Positions 22,601 to 33,957 are shown, numbered from the stretch's first letter. The stretch: 64,000 bases of DNA from Corythoichthys intestinalis (GCF_030265065.1 NC_080407.1:42329666-42393665), one strand, 5' to 3'. Program-made: numbers and translations. The notes: generated by a model not told the origin, from the sequence alone.

Positions 22601-24643
22601 GATTAAAATTGGTCAGTGAAGAAGACAACAGTTTGGACATAAAGTTCAAGGTGTCCTGAAAAAAGGGACCCAACTTGGCCATTGTAAACATTTTTTTCTT
22701 TGAAATATAAAGGCAACATCAAATGCATGCAAATTCGGCCAAAATAGGCTTAGGTGTTAAAGGGTTAAATGAATACTCGAGGCAACAAAATTTAATTCGA
22801 ATAATTTTTTTCTAATCGAATACTTGAGTTAATTGATTAATCGTTTCAGCACTACATTCAACATAATTTGGGAGGGTCTTAGCTTTCATATGAGCCATTT
22901 ATGAAACCAGTTGAGTAATTAAAAGTCAGGTTATTTGCAATTGTTTCTACAAAATGGATAAGCGACAAAACTTTTGTCAGGGACTGTAGATCGGCACCTC
23001 CCAAAAATCATTTGCTCACCTTAATGTGCTCCAGCCAGTGCGTGGACTCCAGACTGGAAAGCCAGTGGGATTCCTCTACATTGGGGTACACGATATCTTT
23101 GAGCTTCTTCAGGGACTCGCGCATGACGTGGATATTGTGAATGTCCAGGAAGACCAGCTCGGCGTTGTGGTATTCGTCCCCTTCGTAGCCACCGCCCGTG
23201 GCCTGCCGAGGTTGGAGGGTCAAAGCGGGAAATACTTTTTCAGTACCCGACTCTCCGCCAAACCGACCTTGTTGGCCACGGCGTTGACGTTGGGCCGCGC
23301 GTCATAAATGGTCAGTTTAGCCGTGTCGTTGGCGTCCCTGATGAGGTCTAGGTAGCGCTCGTCGTCCTTGTTTCGTTTGCCCGACATGCCGACCAGCGGC
23401 TGGCTGCATCGCGCGATCACCGCCTGGTTCTCCCTGTGGATCCAGGACAGGACCTGCGACAGAGCGGTTCCACGCAAAGTCAAGCGCTAGCTCGGCACGG
23501 TTGGCGCGCTCGCGTCGACTCACGGGGATGCGACCTCTGGACCTGAAGGAAGCCACTCTCCTCAAGTCCTCCTCTTTACATTTAAAGGGCACGGCCAAGA
23601 CGGTGGGGTACGTGTCACAAAGCTCGTAATTCTTATTGATAAAACTAATGCGCCACTTGTTGTTCGGCAAGCCCTGAAACGCACACAGCCCTGTTGTAAC
23701 ACCAGCATCTTTTACTTTCCCGCTCGTGGCTCACCTGCCGTCTGAGCTCTTCCACGGGCCTGTAGATGCCCCAGCCGTTCTCCTCGTACTTCTCCTGAGT
23801 TACGTACGCGAACAAAGGCTGCACAAAGACAGGAATTTTCCAATAAAATGCTAGTAAGATCACAATGACTCGAGAAGCTACACGTCAACATATGCTAACT
23901 AGCTATAAATGTACATTTTCTCAGGCTAAGTTGCTTACCAGGCCATGCGAGACAGGGAAGGCGTATTTGAAGAGAAGGTCGAAGATGTCCCGTCGGCTGT
24001 GACCTTCCTGCTTGAGGGCGAACCTCAAGTTCCTCATATCCTGCGAGGAGAACGAGACCATTAAGAAACTGCACGCCGGTGGTGATCCAAACGGCCGAGC
24101 GACAATGAGGACCTTGCAAGTGATGTCCAGGCCGTATGAATTTTCTCCTCGACTCGACGCCCCGCCCATTTTCTCCACGCGACTGATGGTGCCCAGAGGA
24201 ACGTCCAGTGTCACCGCCACGTCCTGGAGAAAAAAAATCCTTGAAACTACATCTGTTCGGAGTTAACGTAACACCTAAAACGTTAGCTTACCGCGTCCGA
24301 GCTCTTGAAATAGAGTCTGTAGTTGGTGATCAACACCTTCCCTTTGACGGCGCCATTGAACGGGCAGATGTAGATGATGTCCTTGTCTGCACGAAAAGGG
24401 GAATGTCAAAGAAAGTGCCCTACGCCGGTCAGTTTTTCCTCACCTATGATTCGCTCCTCTCCGGGCAGCAGGGTGACGTCGGCTAACAACTCCATCTTCA
24501 GAGACTCTCTGGAGGTCTACTCAGAGAAGACACACAGAAATCATTCGGCGTTCCACCCTCGCCAATGTCCGCTTTCGACCACTCACGCTGGGGATGCGCG
24601 CATCCAGGACGTTGGAGTTGTAGACCGAGACTGGTGAAGCCAT
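16697..24643 (-). CDS. mtm1: Myotubularin (phosphatidylinositol 3-phosphate phosphatase)
   Basis: Fifteen coding exons, listed 5' to 3' on the minus strand: 24643-24587, 24516-24444, 24386-24292, 24223-24113, 24040-23939, 23818-23735, 23673-23524, 23453-23268, 23202-23020, 19508-19353, 19284-19237, 17482-17390, 17327-17214, 17138-16962, 16900-16697. All have GT-AG borders and agreeing phases, giving 610 aa; human MTM1 is 603. The protein starts [19 protein letters not shown] and continues with a PH-GRAM domain ([30 protein letters not shown]). The phosphatase domain has [13 protein letters not shown] and [12 protein letters not shown] (catalytic Cys about 370). The C-terminal helix [20 protein letters not shown] and the tail ending THTPF-like (QLHTPF) identify MTM1 rather than MTMR1. 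The family removes the 3-phosphate of PI3P and PI(3,5)P2 on endosomes and, in muscle, at the triad. The first coding exon has an acceptor before the ATG (about 24661), so a noncoding first exon lies upstream, probably near 31.1 kb. Introns 9 and 11 are small introns enlarged by transposons. Confidence 0.96.
17499..19186. mobile_element. hAT-like element, family A copy 2, in mtm1 intron 11
   Basis: Ends CAAGGGCGTAGGTTTG and CAAACCTAAGCCCTTG are flanked by the perfect 8-bp repeat GCAAGAAC (17491-17498 and 19187-19194). It contains a CAG run at about 17899-17923 and a nested family B element. The left end lies only 16 bp from the acceptor of the exon that starts at 17482. Confidence 0.85.
18124..18748. 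mobile_element. hAT-like element, family B copy in mtm1 intron 11
   Basis: Ends TAGGGCTGTCAAAC and TTTTGACAGCCCTA are flanked by GTCAAAAA and GTCAGAAA. It is reversed relative to the copy at 7148-7852 and nested in family A copy 2. Confidence 0.75.
20900..22854. mobile_element. hAT-like element, family P copy 2
   Basis: Left end TAGGAATGCAGCTATC, right end TTAATCGTTTCAGCACTA. The flanks CTTTCAAC and CATTCAAC form a near-perfect 8-bp repeat. It contains the piggyBac-like insertion at 21389-22764. Confidence 0.65.
21389..22764. mobile_element. piggyBac-like non-autonomous element
   Basis: It starts CCCTTTAACACC and ends GGTGTTAAAGGG, with TTAA on both sides (21385-21388 and 22765-22768). The TTAA target and the CCC-start inverted ends are the piggyBac pattern. 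Length is 1376 bp. No long transposase frame is present; short frames inside look unrelated. Confidence 0.75.
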
Positions 24644-24661
24644 CACTCACTTTTCCACAGG

Positions 24662-25012
24662 CTGAACAACACACCGAATGAATCGGAGAGAGAAACATTA
24701 GATCTACAGTGGTGCCTCTACTTACGGAATAGGAATGAAAAAACACAAGGAAAAACATATTTTCTAAGAATTATTCCTCACACAGTGTGACACCTGGGCT
24801 TCTGTATTGGAGTTAGTGCATAACCGATGAACGTTAATCACACTATGTTCACTTATTCTTTACATTTTTGCGTAAATCCCAATGAAAGATAGCGTTTGCT
24901 TATAGCCTTACAAGTTAGAGACCAAATGTTCTTTGCTTCCTTTAAATCGCATTTCAGTGAATTTTGTCCAGTTCAGAGTTAGTATCTCTCCTTTAGGCAA
25001 GGCAAGGCAAAT
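24662..25012. other. mtm1 intron 1, unremarkable
   Basis: Intronic if the first exon is near 31.1 kb. A short scrap resembling the CTCTACTTACGGAAT repeat of 27.6-28.5 kb lies at about 24711. Nothing else is recognised. Confidence 0.35.
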
Positions 25013-25013
25013 T

Positions 25014-26346
25014 TATTTATATAGCACAATTCAACACAAGGCAATTCAAAAAGTGCTTTACGTGGGTAGGGCTCACTGACACTATTCATCAGTGGTTCAC
25101 ATCCTATCTACATGATAGGGATTTCTTTGAGTCAATCGGAAACCATCAGTCAGAACGAACCAAATTCACGTGTGGAGTCCCTCAAGGGTCAATTCTTGGA
25201 CCACTCTTATTTAACATCTATATGCTTCCGTTAGCTCAGATAATGGAACAGTATGACATCTCCTATCACGCCTATGCAGATGACACACAACTGTATATTT
25301 CTGTGTCCCCACATGATTATAGTCCCTTAGTCTTCCTGAGTAAATGCATTCATCAAATCAATGAATGGATGTGCCAGAATTTTCTCAAGTTAAATGTGGA
25401 GAAGACAGAGGTGATCATTTTTGGGCCTAAAAAGGAAAGGTCAAAGATAGCAGGCAACTAAGCACAATGTCACTTACAGCTACAAATCAAGTCAGAAACC
25501 TTGGCGTAATTATTGACTCAGACCTAAAATTTGATAGCCATCTAAAGTCCGTCACTAAATCCGCTTATTACCACCTAAAAAATATAACCAGAATTAAGGG
25601 GCTTCTGACTCAACAAGACATGGAAAAACTTATGCATGCATTCATTTTCAGCAGATTGGACTATTGCAACGGTATATTTACGGGTCTTGATAAAAAAATC
25701 AGTCAGGAAGCTGCAGCTAGTACAGAATGCTGCAGCCAGAGTCCTCACAAATACACCGGTTTTGAAATCGCTACACTGGCTTCCAGTGAGTCAAAGGATA
25801 GACTATAAAATACTACTGCTCGTCTACAAAACACTTAATGGCCATGGACCAAAATACATGCTTGACTTGTTAGACTCCTATGAGACATCTAGACCCCTAA
25901 GGTCGTCTGGAACCGGTCTTCTGCATGTTCCAAGAACTTGAAGCAAGCAGGGTGAGGCAGCATTTAGTTATTATGCTCCTCACCTCTGGAACAAGTTACC
26001 TGAACGTCTGAAGTATGCTCAAACTGTTAGCTCTTTTAAATCAGGGCTAAAAACGCTTTTGTTTAGCACTGCATATCCATAACTGTCAATATATTTCAAT
26101 CTATTTGCTTTCTATTCCTCTTGCGCTTATCGCCATTGCTGATTTCAATTTTTATTATTATTAGTAGTTTTTGTTATATTCTTGTTTTATTTTTATTTAT
26201 TTTTATTCTATTTGTGATTAAATGCGATCTTTTGTCTTAGTTTTTACATTGTATTGATTTAAATGTGATTTTTATGATCTTCATGTGATGTAAAGCACTT
26301 TGAATTGCCTTGTGTTGAATTGTGCTATATAAATACATTTGCCTTG
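25014..26346 (+). mobile_element. LINE (L2/CR1-like) 3' part with reverse-transcriptase palm
   Basis: The plus-strand reading includes [17 protein letters not shown] and the catalytic [10 protein letters not shown] box, then VIIDSDLKFDSHLK and SLHWLPVSQRIDYKILLL, the usual end of fish L2-type ORF2. It is 5' truncated, and the frame is broken after [12 protein letters not shown] and again further on. The 3' end reads TTGCCTTGCC. The first bases (25014-25065) are a reversed copy of that 3' end. It lies in mtm1 intron 1. Confidence 0.8.
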
Positions 26347-27195
26347 CCTTTACATCACATGAAGATCATAAAAATCACAATAAAATCAATAGAACGTAAA
26401 AACAAAATCAAAATAGGAAATAAAATTATACATAAAATCACATTAAATCACAAATAGAATAAAAAATGAATAAATACTACTACTACTGCTGCTAATAATT
26501 GAATTTAGCAATGGAGGTAAGCACAAGAGGAATAGAAAGTAAATAGATTGAAATATATAGACAGTTATGGATATGCAGTGCCAGACAAAAGCGTTTTTAG
26601 CCCTGATTTAAAGGAGCTAACAGTTTAAGCATACTTCAGACCTTCAGGTAACTTGTTTCAGAGGTGTGGAGCATAGCAATTAAATGATACCTCACCCTGC
26701 TTGGTTCTTGTTCCTGGAACATACAGGAGACCGGTTCCAGATGACCTTAGGGGTCTAGATGTCTCATAGGAATCTAACAATTCAAGCATGTATTTTGGTC
26801 CAAGGCCATTAAGTGTTTTGTAGACGAGGAGTAGTATTTTATATTCTATCGTTTGACTCACTGGAAGCCAGTGGAACGATTTCAAAACCAGTGTAATGTT
26901 GTTCAGTTTCCTTGTAATTGTGAGCATTCTGTACTAGCTGTAGCTTTCTGACTGATTTTTTTATCAAGACCGATAAATATGCCGTTGCAATAGTCCAATC
27001 TGCTGAAAATGAATGCATGCATAAGTTTTTCCATGTCTTGTTGAGTCAGAAGCCCCTTAATTCTGGCTATATATTTTTAGGTGGTAATAAGCAGATTTAG
27101 TGACGGACTTTAGATGGCTATCAAATTTGAGGTCTGAGTCAATAATTACGCCAAGGTTTCTGACTTGATTTGTAGCTGTAAGTGACATTGTGCTT
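26347..27195 (-). mobile_element. Second LINE copy, tail-to-tail with the first
   Basis: The minus strand repeats the 3' half of the preceding LINE (SFHWLPVSQTIEYKILLL). Its 3' tail abuts the tail of the first copy with almost no spacer at 26346/26347. It is more 5' truncated and degenerate. Confidence 0.8.
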
Positions 27196-27304
27196 TATAA
27201 AAACTTTTACCATCACTGTCACAGTTATAGTTTCTCTAGCTAGGTACTAGCCATTACCACTAGCCCCAATGCCACTCTTACCTCTTACGCACCACTTAAG
27301 TAAT

Positions 27305-28635
27305 TACCATAATTTTTGGACTTTCAGCCGCTAATTCTTTCCCTCATTTTGAATCCTGTGGCTTATAGTCCAGTGCAGCTTTTTTAAAATTTATTTGGGT
27401 TGATAGGTAACACTTTCTTTGACAACGGCGTCATAAGACTGCCATAAGACAGTCATAATTATGACATAACACTATCATGGGCATTAATGACATTATGAAT
27501 TATGTCACCAACTCCATTCCTGTCCAGCTCAGATATTTACATCCATTCAAAAGTGGGGTAATTTGCCGGATGACACAAAATGTCAATGTTATAAGCATTC
27601 ATTAATGAAAAAATTGGAACAGCAACTGAAAAAATAATTAGCACAGATCATGAATTTTGATTGTAATTTACATCTGTAGCGCTGCAATGCATGCTAGAGG
27701 CCATGTTGGACGACAACAGCGTTGACAGTAGGTGGCAGCAGAGGTTGACCGTCTCCCATAAGGGAGCAGTGATGGCCAAATAAAGCTTCTTGAAGCAATG
27801 AAGCTTTGCAGCCAATTGGTTCAAAGCTTCATGGTGGTTCATTTGGTCTTAAGACAGTCTTACGACATGGAAAAGGTGTCTCTACTTACAGAATTTTCAA
27901 GTTAAACTACTTCCAGAACCAAATTAATTTCGTAAGTAGGGGTATCACTTTAATCTGGGGTGGTTTGCATTGGCACAATAGCTGAGATCATGAATTTTGA
28001 TTGTAATTTACATCTGTAGCGCTGCAATGCATGCTAGGAGGCATGTTGGACGACAACAGTGTTGACAGTAGGTGGCAGCAGAAGTTGACCGTCTCCCCTA
28101 AGGGAGCAGTGATGGCCAAATGAAGCTTCTTGAAGCAATGAAGCTTTGCAGCCAATTGGTTCAAAGCTTCATGGTGGTTCATTTGGTCTTAAGACATGGA
28201 AAAGGCATCTCTACTTACAGAATTTTCAGGGTAAACTACTTCCAGAACGAACCAATTAATTTCGTAAGTATGGGTATCACTTTAATCTGGGGTGGTTTGC
28301 ATTGTACTGCACTGTAGCGCTGCAATGCATGCTCGGAGGCATGCTGGACAACAACATTGTTGACAGCAGGTGGCAGCAGAGGTTGACCGTCTCACCTAAG
28401 GGAGCAGTGATGGCCAAGTGAAGCTTCTTGAAGCTTTGCAGCCAGTTGGTTCAAAGCTTCATGGTGGTTCATTAGGTCTTATGATGCCACTGTCAAATAT
28501 ACTGTTACCAGTTAATATCTTTTGGTGTAAATGTTGCATAATACAGTGAGGACAGCTGCGGCTTATCTATGAATAAATGCCGTTTCCGTGTCAAATTTGG
28601 TGGGTGACGGCTTATAGTCAGTGTAAGAATATAAT
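27305..28635. mobile_element. Probable TIR element containing tandem repeats
   Basis: The left part has ACCATAATTTTTGGACTTTC and GTGGCTTATAGTCC. The right part has GCGGCTTATCTATG and GACGGCTTATAGTC. The shared phrases suggest one element family whose interior has expanded into the tandem repeat at 27638-28490. The borders are not firm. Confidence 0.35.
27638..28490. repeat. Tandem repeat, about 340-bp unit, 2.5 copies
   Basis: Units begin near 27648 and 27988 (spacing 340 bp), and a shortened third begins near 28313. Landmarks in each are GTAGCGCTGCAATGCATGCT, GGTGGCAGCAGA, GGAGCAGTGATGGCCAA and TTCAAAGCTTCATGGTGG. The first two are nearly identical. A diverged scrap of the unit also lies at about 30390-30500. 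Confidence 0.85.
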
Positions 28636-28845
28636 GGCGTTACTAACGGCGTTATTTTTTTCAGTAGTGAGGAATCTAATTACTTTTCTCATCTTGGCAA
28701 CGCTGTTACCGTTACTGAGAGTGGAAAGGCGTGCGTTACTATGTGTTACTATGTTGGTTGAATGACGTGAGAAAAGTCTGAGGTAGACGGACTCACGGAG
28801 ACGACAGAGCAGAGCAGGAGTGGGGAGGAGGCAAGTGAGTTCCAA
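28636..28845. mobile_element. hAT-like fragment (GGCGTTACTAACGGCG type)
   Basis: It contains TGGCGTTACTAACGGCG and further runs resembling the left end of the element starting at 62749. Only one end is visible. Confidence 0.4.
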
Positions 28846-28920
28846 ATGTGATGCTAGGTGGCTTCAATGACGCCTAACTGTAGCCGATAGCCTACAAACT
28901 ACGCCTACGGTAGATATCAC

Positions 28921-28944
28921 ATATATATATATATATATATATAT
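28921..28944. repeat. (TA)n microsatellite
   Basis: About 12 TA units. Confidence 0.9.
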
Positions 28945-30950
28945 TTAGAACTATGCTAAATGACAGACACGGCAGCATTAGCAACATGTATGGAGAACTA
29001 AATGCGTTAGTGAACAGCCGCCATCTTAAAGCAGTAGACTTCTCGGAAAGGCTCTGTTGTAGAGAACCTTCCTAGCAAGCCTAAGTAACTTGTTATCTAA
29101 AATACTCCTAAATCGGCAAAATATTGACTTGAATCTATCTTTAAATGATGAAACAGTTTTAAAACGTTCACATGTCGAAAGTAGACAGAAAGGAACTAAT
29201 GCAATAACAGGAGGAATTTTAACAACGGTTGATTCACAACATTAAATGACTTCCAAACATAGCAAGGGAGATTATTTAGTTATCACAATATCCGCAAAAC
29301 CCCTGTGTCTAGTTAAGTTTGTGGTATAGAATTGGGCTCGGGCAAATTCTCCCAAAAACCCTTTAAACTTCATATAGTGTGACATGTGTTTATTTTTTAT
29401 TTTATTTTAGAAAACACGGAGCATGTATCACCGGGTGTCAAGACCCAGCTGTGAATGGCCACAGATGGATTTATTTTAGGATTTTATGGGATAAACATGG
29501 TAATATAGCAAGGGTCGCGAAGCAGAAATCGCAGACATCAAGGAGTAATCGAGATTTTCATTTTTATATATTTACCCTTTTATATGTCCCCCCCCCCCCA
29601 ATTTTTCTTTGTTTGGATCGATTATTTATCATCTAAAATATTGGGGAAAATGCGACAGTAATTAAAAAAAAACAAAAAAACCCCACACAATTAACTGATA
29701 GTTATGGGGTAGATATCCGTGACTTTTTTACAGACGCCAATTTTTTCATTGTGACGGAATTTGTTTAAGAGTTTAAAATATGCGAGTGAATAATTAAGTC
29801 TTTTTTTTTTTTTTTTAAACTAAATATTAGACATCAATAATGATTGTAAGGTAAAAATGACAAACATTTCGAATAATAAATACGATGACTTACCTTTTTT
29901 TTATGGCTAGGTTGAAACAAAAGTGGTTGCGGGACGTCTAAATGGGGGTTTTCAGGGTAAAACGGACAAATTAAAAATAGCTTGGGGCCTTATTGCGCCA
30001 TGAATCTGCTATGGCAGCATATGGACATATTGTTCTATCAAACACAACAGTTTTTTGGGCTTAAAATACAAAAGTTTATTTTAAAGAGGGGTGCAAGAGC
30101 AGAAACTGCTTTTTCAGCCTTGTCTGTGTTTTCCGCCATATTTATAATTGCTCTTTACCTTAAAAAAATATGTTTTATCCGATTACTCGGTTAATCGATA
30201 GAATTTTCAGTCGAATACTCGATTACTGAAATATTCAATAGCTGCAGCCCTACTTTTTCTAATTATGCTCAACTCTGATTTTATGTTTATTGTGCTATAA
30301 TCTAATTGTAACATGTATTTGTTACATGTTTTGATGCATGATAAAAGATTTATGTCTGCATTTTGGGGATCTTGGAACGGATTAGGTCATTTACATGGAA
30401 AACGCGTCTGTACCTACAGAATATTCAAGTTAAATTACTTCCAGAACCAATTAATTTCCTAAGTAGACTTTAATCGAGGGTGGCTTGCATTGAATTACCA
30501 TGTTTCAGTACTTATTGGTTAAACGATGAAAAACGTTAAAGCCGTTTGAATATTAGGAAGAATCTTGATAAAGTGTTTGAGTAAAACCAGCCAATTTCAA
30601 AACAACTCTAGTGCGTCTAAGCTAGTTAGCAAAAGAATGCACGGAGACAAGTGGACATATGCCGAGAAAGTCAACAAACATGTTAGGTTACATGAGGAAC
30701 ACACCCAAATTATAGCTTCATTGGTGGTAATAATAAACGGGCACACAAACAAGTGTGAGGCCCTCTGTACGGCGACTATCGGGAGGCTAAAAATGGCTTT
30801 ATGAGTAGATTCTACATGGCGACGAAGGTTAACGGAGAGAGAACTTGCCAAATTTTCAAAGATAAGAGGTTCTGCATTAAAACGTTCGGCTGTCGGGCCC
30901 GTAGTCAACTTTTCCAAGTTGTTGATTCCAGCAGGCACAGCTGAGGACTT
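28945..30950. other. mtm1 intron 1 continued, no gene; family P scrap at its end
   Basis: No coding region is supported. A C run lies at about 29589-29599. At 30180-30254 the sequence ends TTCAATAGCTGCAGCCCTA, the family P terminal sequence, with AATCGATAG motifs before it. The rest is AT-rich and unrecognised. Confidence 0.4.
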
Positions 30951-31113
30951 CCACCAGGAAATAGCCGAGGCCCGGGCGCCCGAGACAGCTACTTCCTAGC
31001 AAAAACGCTCGCCCGTTGTCGCACGGTCTCGGCTCAAACGTCGGCCAAAGTCCTCCTTACGATAGCCCGCAAGCGGTCGGCGGTTCGCGTCGCGGTCAAA
31101 CGTCTCCACTTAC

Positions 31114-31260
31114 CCGCAAAGCGCGATTCTCCCGTGGGGGAACGTCGAGCTCTTCGCCTCCAGGAACTTACTTTAACCCACCGACGTCATGTGCCGGCCT
31201 GTCATGGCGCCTATTGGCTGCTTGTCAAATCGGCGCTCGTGAGGGATCCTGGGAAATGAA
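31114..31260 (-). promoter_or_regulatory. Candidate mtm1 promoter and noncoding first exon
   Basis: A CpG-rich stretch (about 30960-31260) lies upstream of the mtm1 coding exons. On the minus strand a CCAAT box (31214-31218) is followed about 100 bp later by a strong splice donor, GCGG|GTAAGTGG, with the exon end at about 31114. The first coding exon of mtm1 has its own acceptor before the ATG (about 24661). A noncoding exon 1 here would give an intron 1 of about 6.5 kb. No transcript evidence is available. Confidence 0.45.
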
Positions 31261-31539
31261 GTTTTAGTACGTTTAGGAGTTATCGCGATGCTAGCAATCG
31301 CTTTCTATTACAGTACAGCTCGAAATAGTCGTGTGTTGTCCATTTTGCAGTTCTTTTAGAATGCATAATGATGTTAAATATTTGCCTTTTGTCTCTCATT
31401 ATTTTTTCTTTTTATCATGGTTAAAAAAATCCACAAATTCACGCAACACATAGTTGTTCATTCACAACTACGGAAAAAAAACAACAGGAAACGACTTCAA
31501 ATCGATTATTTATGTAATTGATTAATCTATCCATTAGTT

Positions 31540-33481
31540 CAAGGGCATAAGCGGAGTTTAAGGGGGGGCGGGGGGGCGAAAAGTGTCATTGCATGTAATT
31601 GACTTTTTTGAAATGACAAAAAAATATATTTTTATAATGGGTCAAAATTAATGTTTCGAACAGATCATGTGACGAGCAACTTAGACGATTATTTGCTTTG
31701 CATATTATTTATTTAAAAAAAAAAAAAAATGGGGGGAGCGCAATTTTATTTTTCAAATAATTTTTTTTCTTTGTTTGAAAATATTTTTTTTGATTGAAGC
31801 CACTTTTTTGGGGATTGAATGATTTAGACACAAATGTCCTACCCATAATATGGGCCAAATACAAAAAGGATTGCTAAAATCAAAGAAAACTTGTTTAATT
31901 AAAAATTAGGTGTTCAAAATGCAGAAGTGATTTTTCGTTTGAAAATATATATTTTTTGTTTGAAGCAACTTATTTTTTGATTGAATAATAAAGACACAAA
32001 TTTCCTAGCCAAAATGTGGCCCAAACGCAAAACAACATTACTTCAATCAAAAAGTTGTTTCAATAAAAATTTTTTAAAAATTGACTGCAATCAAAAAAAA
32101 CAAATTTAAAAGAAAAATAGCTTACAAATACATTTTTTTCCTGAGTTTCAAATTTATTTTTGCATTCAAACACTTTTTTATTGGACCGAATAATGAAGAC
32201 ACAAATCTACCTCCATATGGCTCCGCCCAGGGGATACAATTTTTGACAGGGGTAACTACATTAGCACGACACCGGCGGGCGTATCATATTCAGTGGATGA
32301 CGATCTTGGCGAAATACATACAGTATACAGTAGCTGTCCTAAGCAGCTTCATTTAGAATTCCCCTCAAGAATAATGGGGAACAAAAAAAACACTCATTTT
32401 CAACTTATTATTATAAATATTCTTGTAAGTTAATTTTATTGTGGACATGTTGTATCCCCAACCCACCCCCCACCCACCCCCGGCCCAAAAGTCAAACTCC
32501 GCCGATGTTCAAGGGCGTAGGTTTGCATAGGGACGGTAGGGACATAACACTACCAACTTTTAAGGAGGCTCAAATTGTCCCCACCAACTTTTAAGCAACC
32601 TAATTTGCATTTTATAAGGAGTTCAGTTATATAGACTCCCATATGTTGCATTATTAAGTGAATTATTTTAATTGCTCAGACTTATGTTTACCCCTTTTTC
32701 ACTTGCTGAATGTGCTAGTCCATTTTTCCCCCCTCAAACTCACATTTGATTGGCTGATGACAAAAATAAGACATGTTGCCAACATATGCCTCATCTGCGG
32801 GATATTAGAAGTTTTTTTTTTCCAGCCAGCAGCAGCCACTGTAAGTAATGTAAAAATATGTCAGTGATATGTAGGTGGGGAACACACCACTAATTTTGCT
32901 AATGAAATGTTGCTACAATTTGCATCAGAGTTTGCATAACATTAAACTGTGTAAATTGGCTAACTTGCAAAACTTGAGTTGGAAGCTGTTTAGAGAGAAG
33001 TGTCCTCCACTTTTATATGTATTTTCTGCTGTTGACGTTAATGAAACTGTGAGAAATGTAATGAACCGAGGTTTACCCGCTTCTACCCAATTTTCATTTT
33101 TGTTTTGTTTATGTGGTCTTAAAGCAACACTTGGTAACTATTCAGTTTTGGTCGATTTTAGCGACGCTGGTGGACAAAAGAGGTAGTTATTTAAATATTG
33201 CGTTTCCCATGAGGACCGCGGCATGAGCCCATAGTGTCTTCCTATGAGGGGCGTTACAGAAAATAATTGTGAAGCACTTTTATAACTCAATACAGATTTA
33301 TTTTGCAATGATCAGTTAGCATATAAATTAATAAGGTTCATTTTCATGAGAAATGTAGCCCTGACCCCCGTTTGCCCAATCTGTTTTGTCTTATTAATGT
33401 CCCATCCCCAGCAAAAAGTGCACATGCATGTTATGCTGTTTTATTGTCCCTACTAATGTTGAGCCCAAACCTACACCCTCG
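31540..33481. mobile_element. hAT-like element, family A copy 3
   Basis: The left end CAAGGG.. is split by the hAT-like insertion at 31546-32507; the right end is CAAACCTACACCCTCG. The flanks CATTAGTT (31532-31539) and GATTAGTT (33482-33489) match at 7 of 8. The interior matches copies 1 and 2. Confidence 0.7.
31546..32507. mobile_element. hAT-like element inserted into the family A terminus
   Basis: Ends CATAAGCGGAGTTT and AAACTCCGCCGATG are flanked by the perfect 8-bp repeat TTCAAGGG (31538-31545 and 32508-32515), which is itself part of the family A end. It is 962 bp and noncoding, with G-rich and C-rich runs just inside the ends. Confidence 0.8.
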
Positions 33482-33957
33482 GATTAGTTAGTTCGAATAA
33501 TCGAAGAATAGGATTACGAACATTTAATACGTTGCAGGATAAATATTAGGATATGTTAAACAAATAAACAAGTTATGCTTACAGTAATATTTATTTTGGC
33601 TAGCTAAAATGGCACTTTCAAAAGAGCATTAGATGCGAATACGAAATAAAATTCCTAAGTGTTTCTTCAAACGACGCAGAATTCCGTTTTCATTTCACAA
33701 GAACAATAAACAGATTTAAAAATAAATTAAAATACCTGAGGTTAGCCTCAAAATATATAAAAAATAAATGAGGATTCTTTGTACAACATAAGAACAATTG
33801 GCTAACTTACATAGCATAACTCCGCTAGCTTAAATGCGATTAAATGCTAACTTTTTTCCATTGCTCATCACAAATCGTTCACATATTCCCACAAAAAACT
33901 GCTCATTATACTTCTAAACTACTTAACGAATGCATAAACAAACGTATTAGCTCTAAC

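Larger units (their letters stand above)
19540..22986. mobile_element. Tc1-like inverted dimer in mtm1 intron 9, with nested insertions
   Basis: Inverted ends CAGTCCCTGACAAAAG and its complement are flanked by TA. A minus-strand transposase 3' half (20300-19836; [25 protein letters not shown]) faces a plus-strand copy of the same half (about 20395-20690; [20 protein letters not shown]). The two halves diverge outward. Both are degenerate and the N-terminal DNA-binding part is missing. A family P element (20900-22854) is inserted in the right arm. Confidence 0.75.

Noticed and set aside
30597-30938. 113-codon minus-strand frame upstream of mtm1
   Set aside because: I considered an mtm1 5' coding exon, but MTM1 starts with the MAS.. 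exon found at 24643, and the frame has no conserved sequence.
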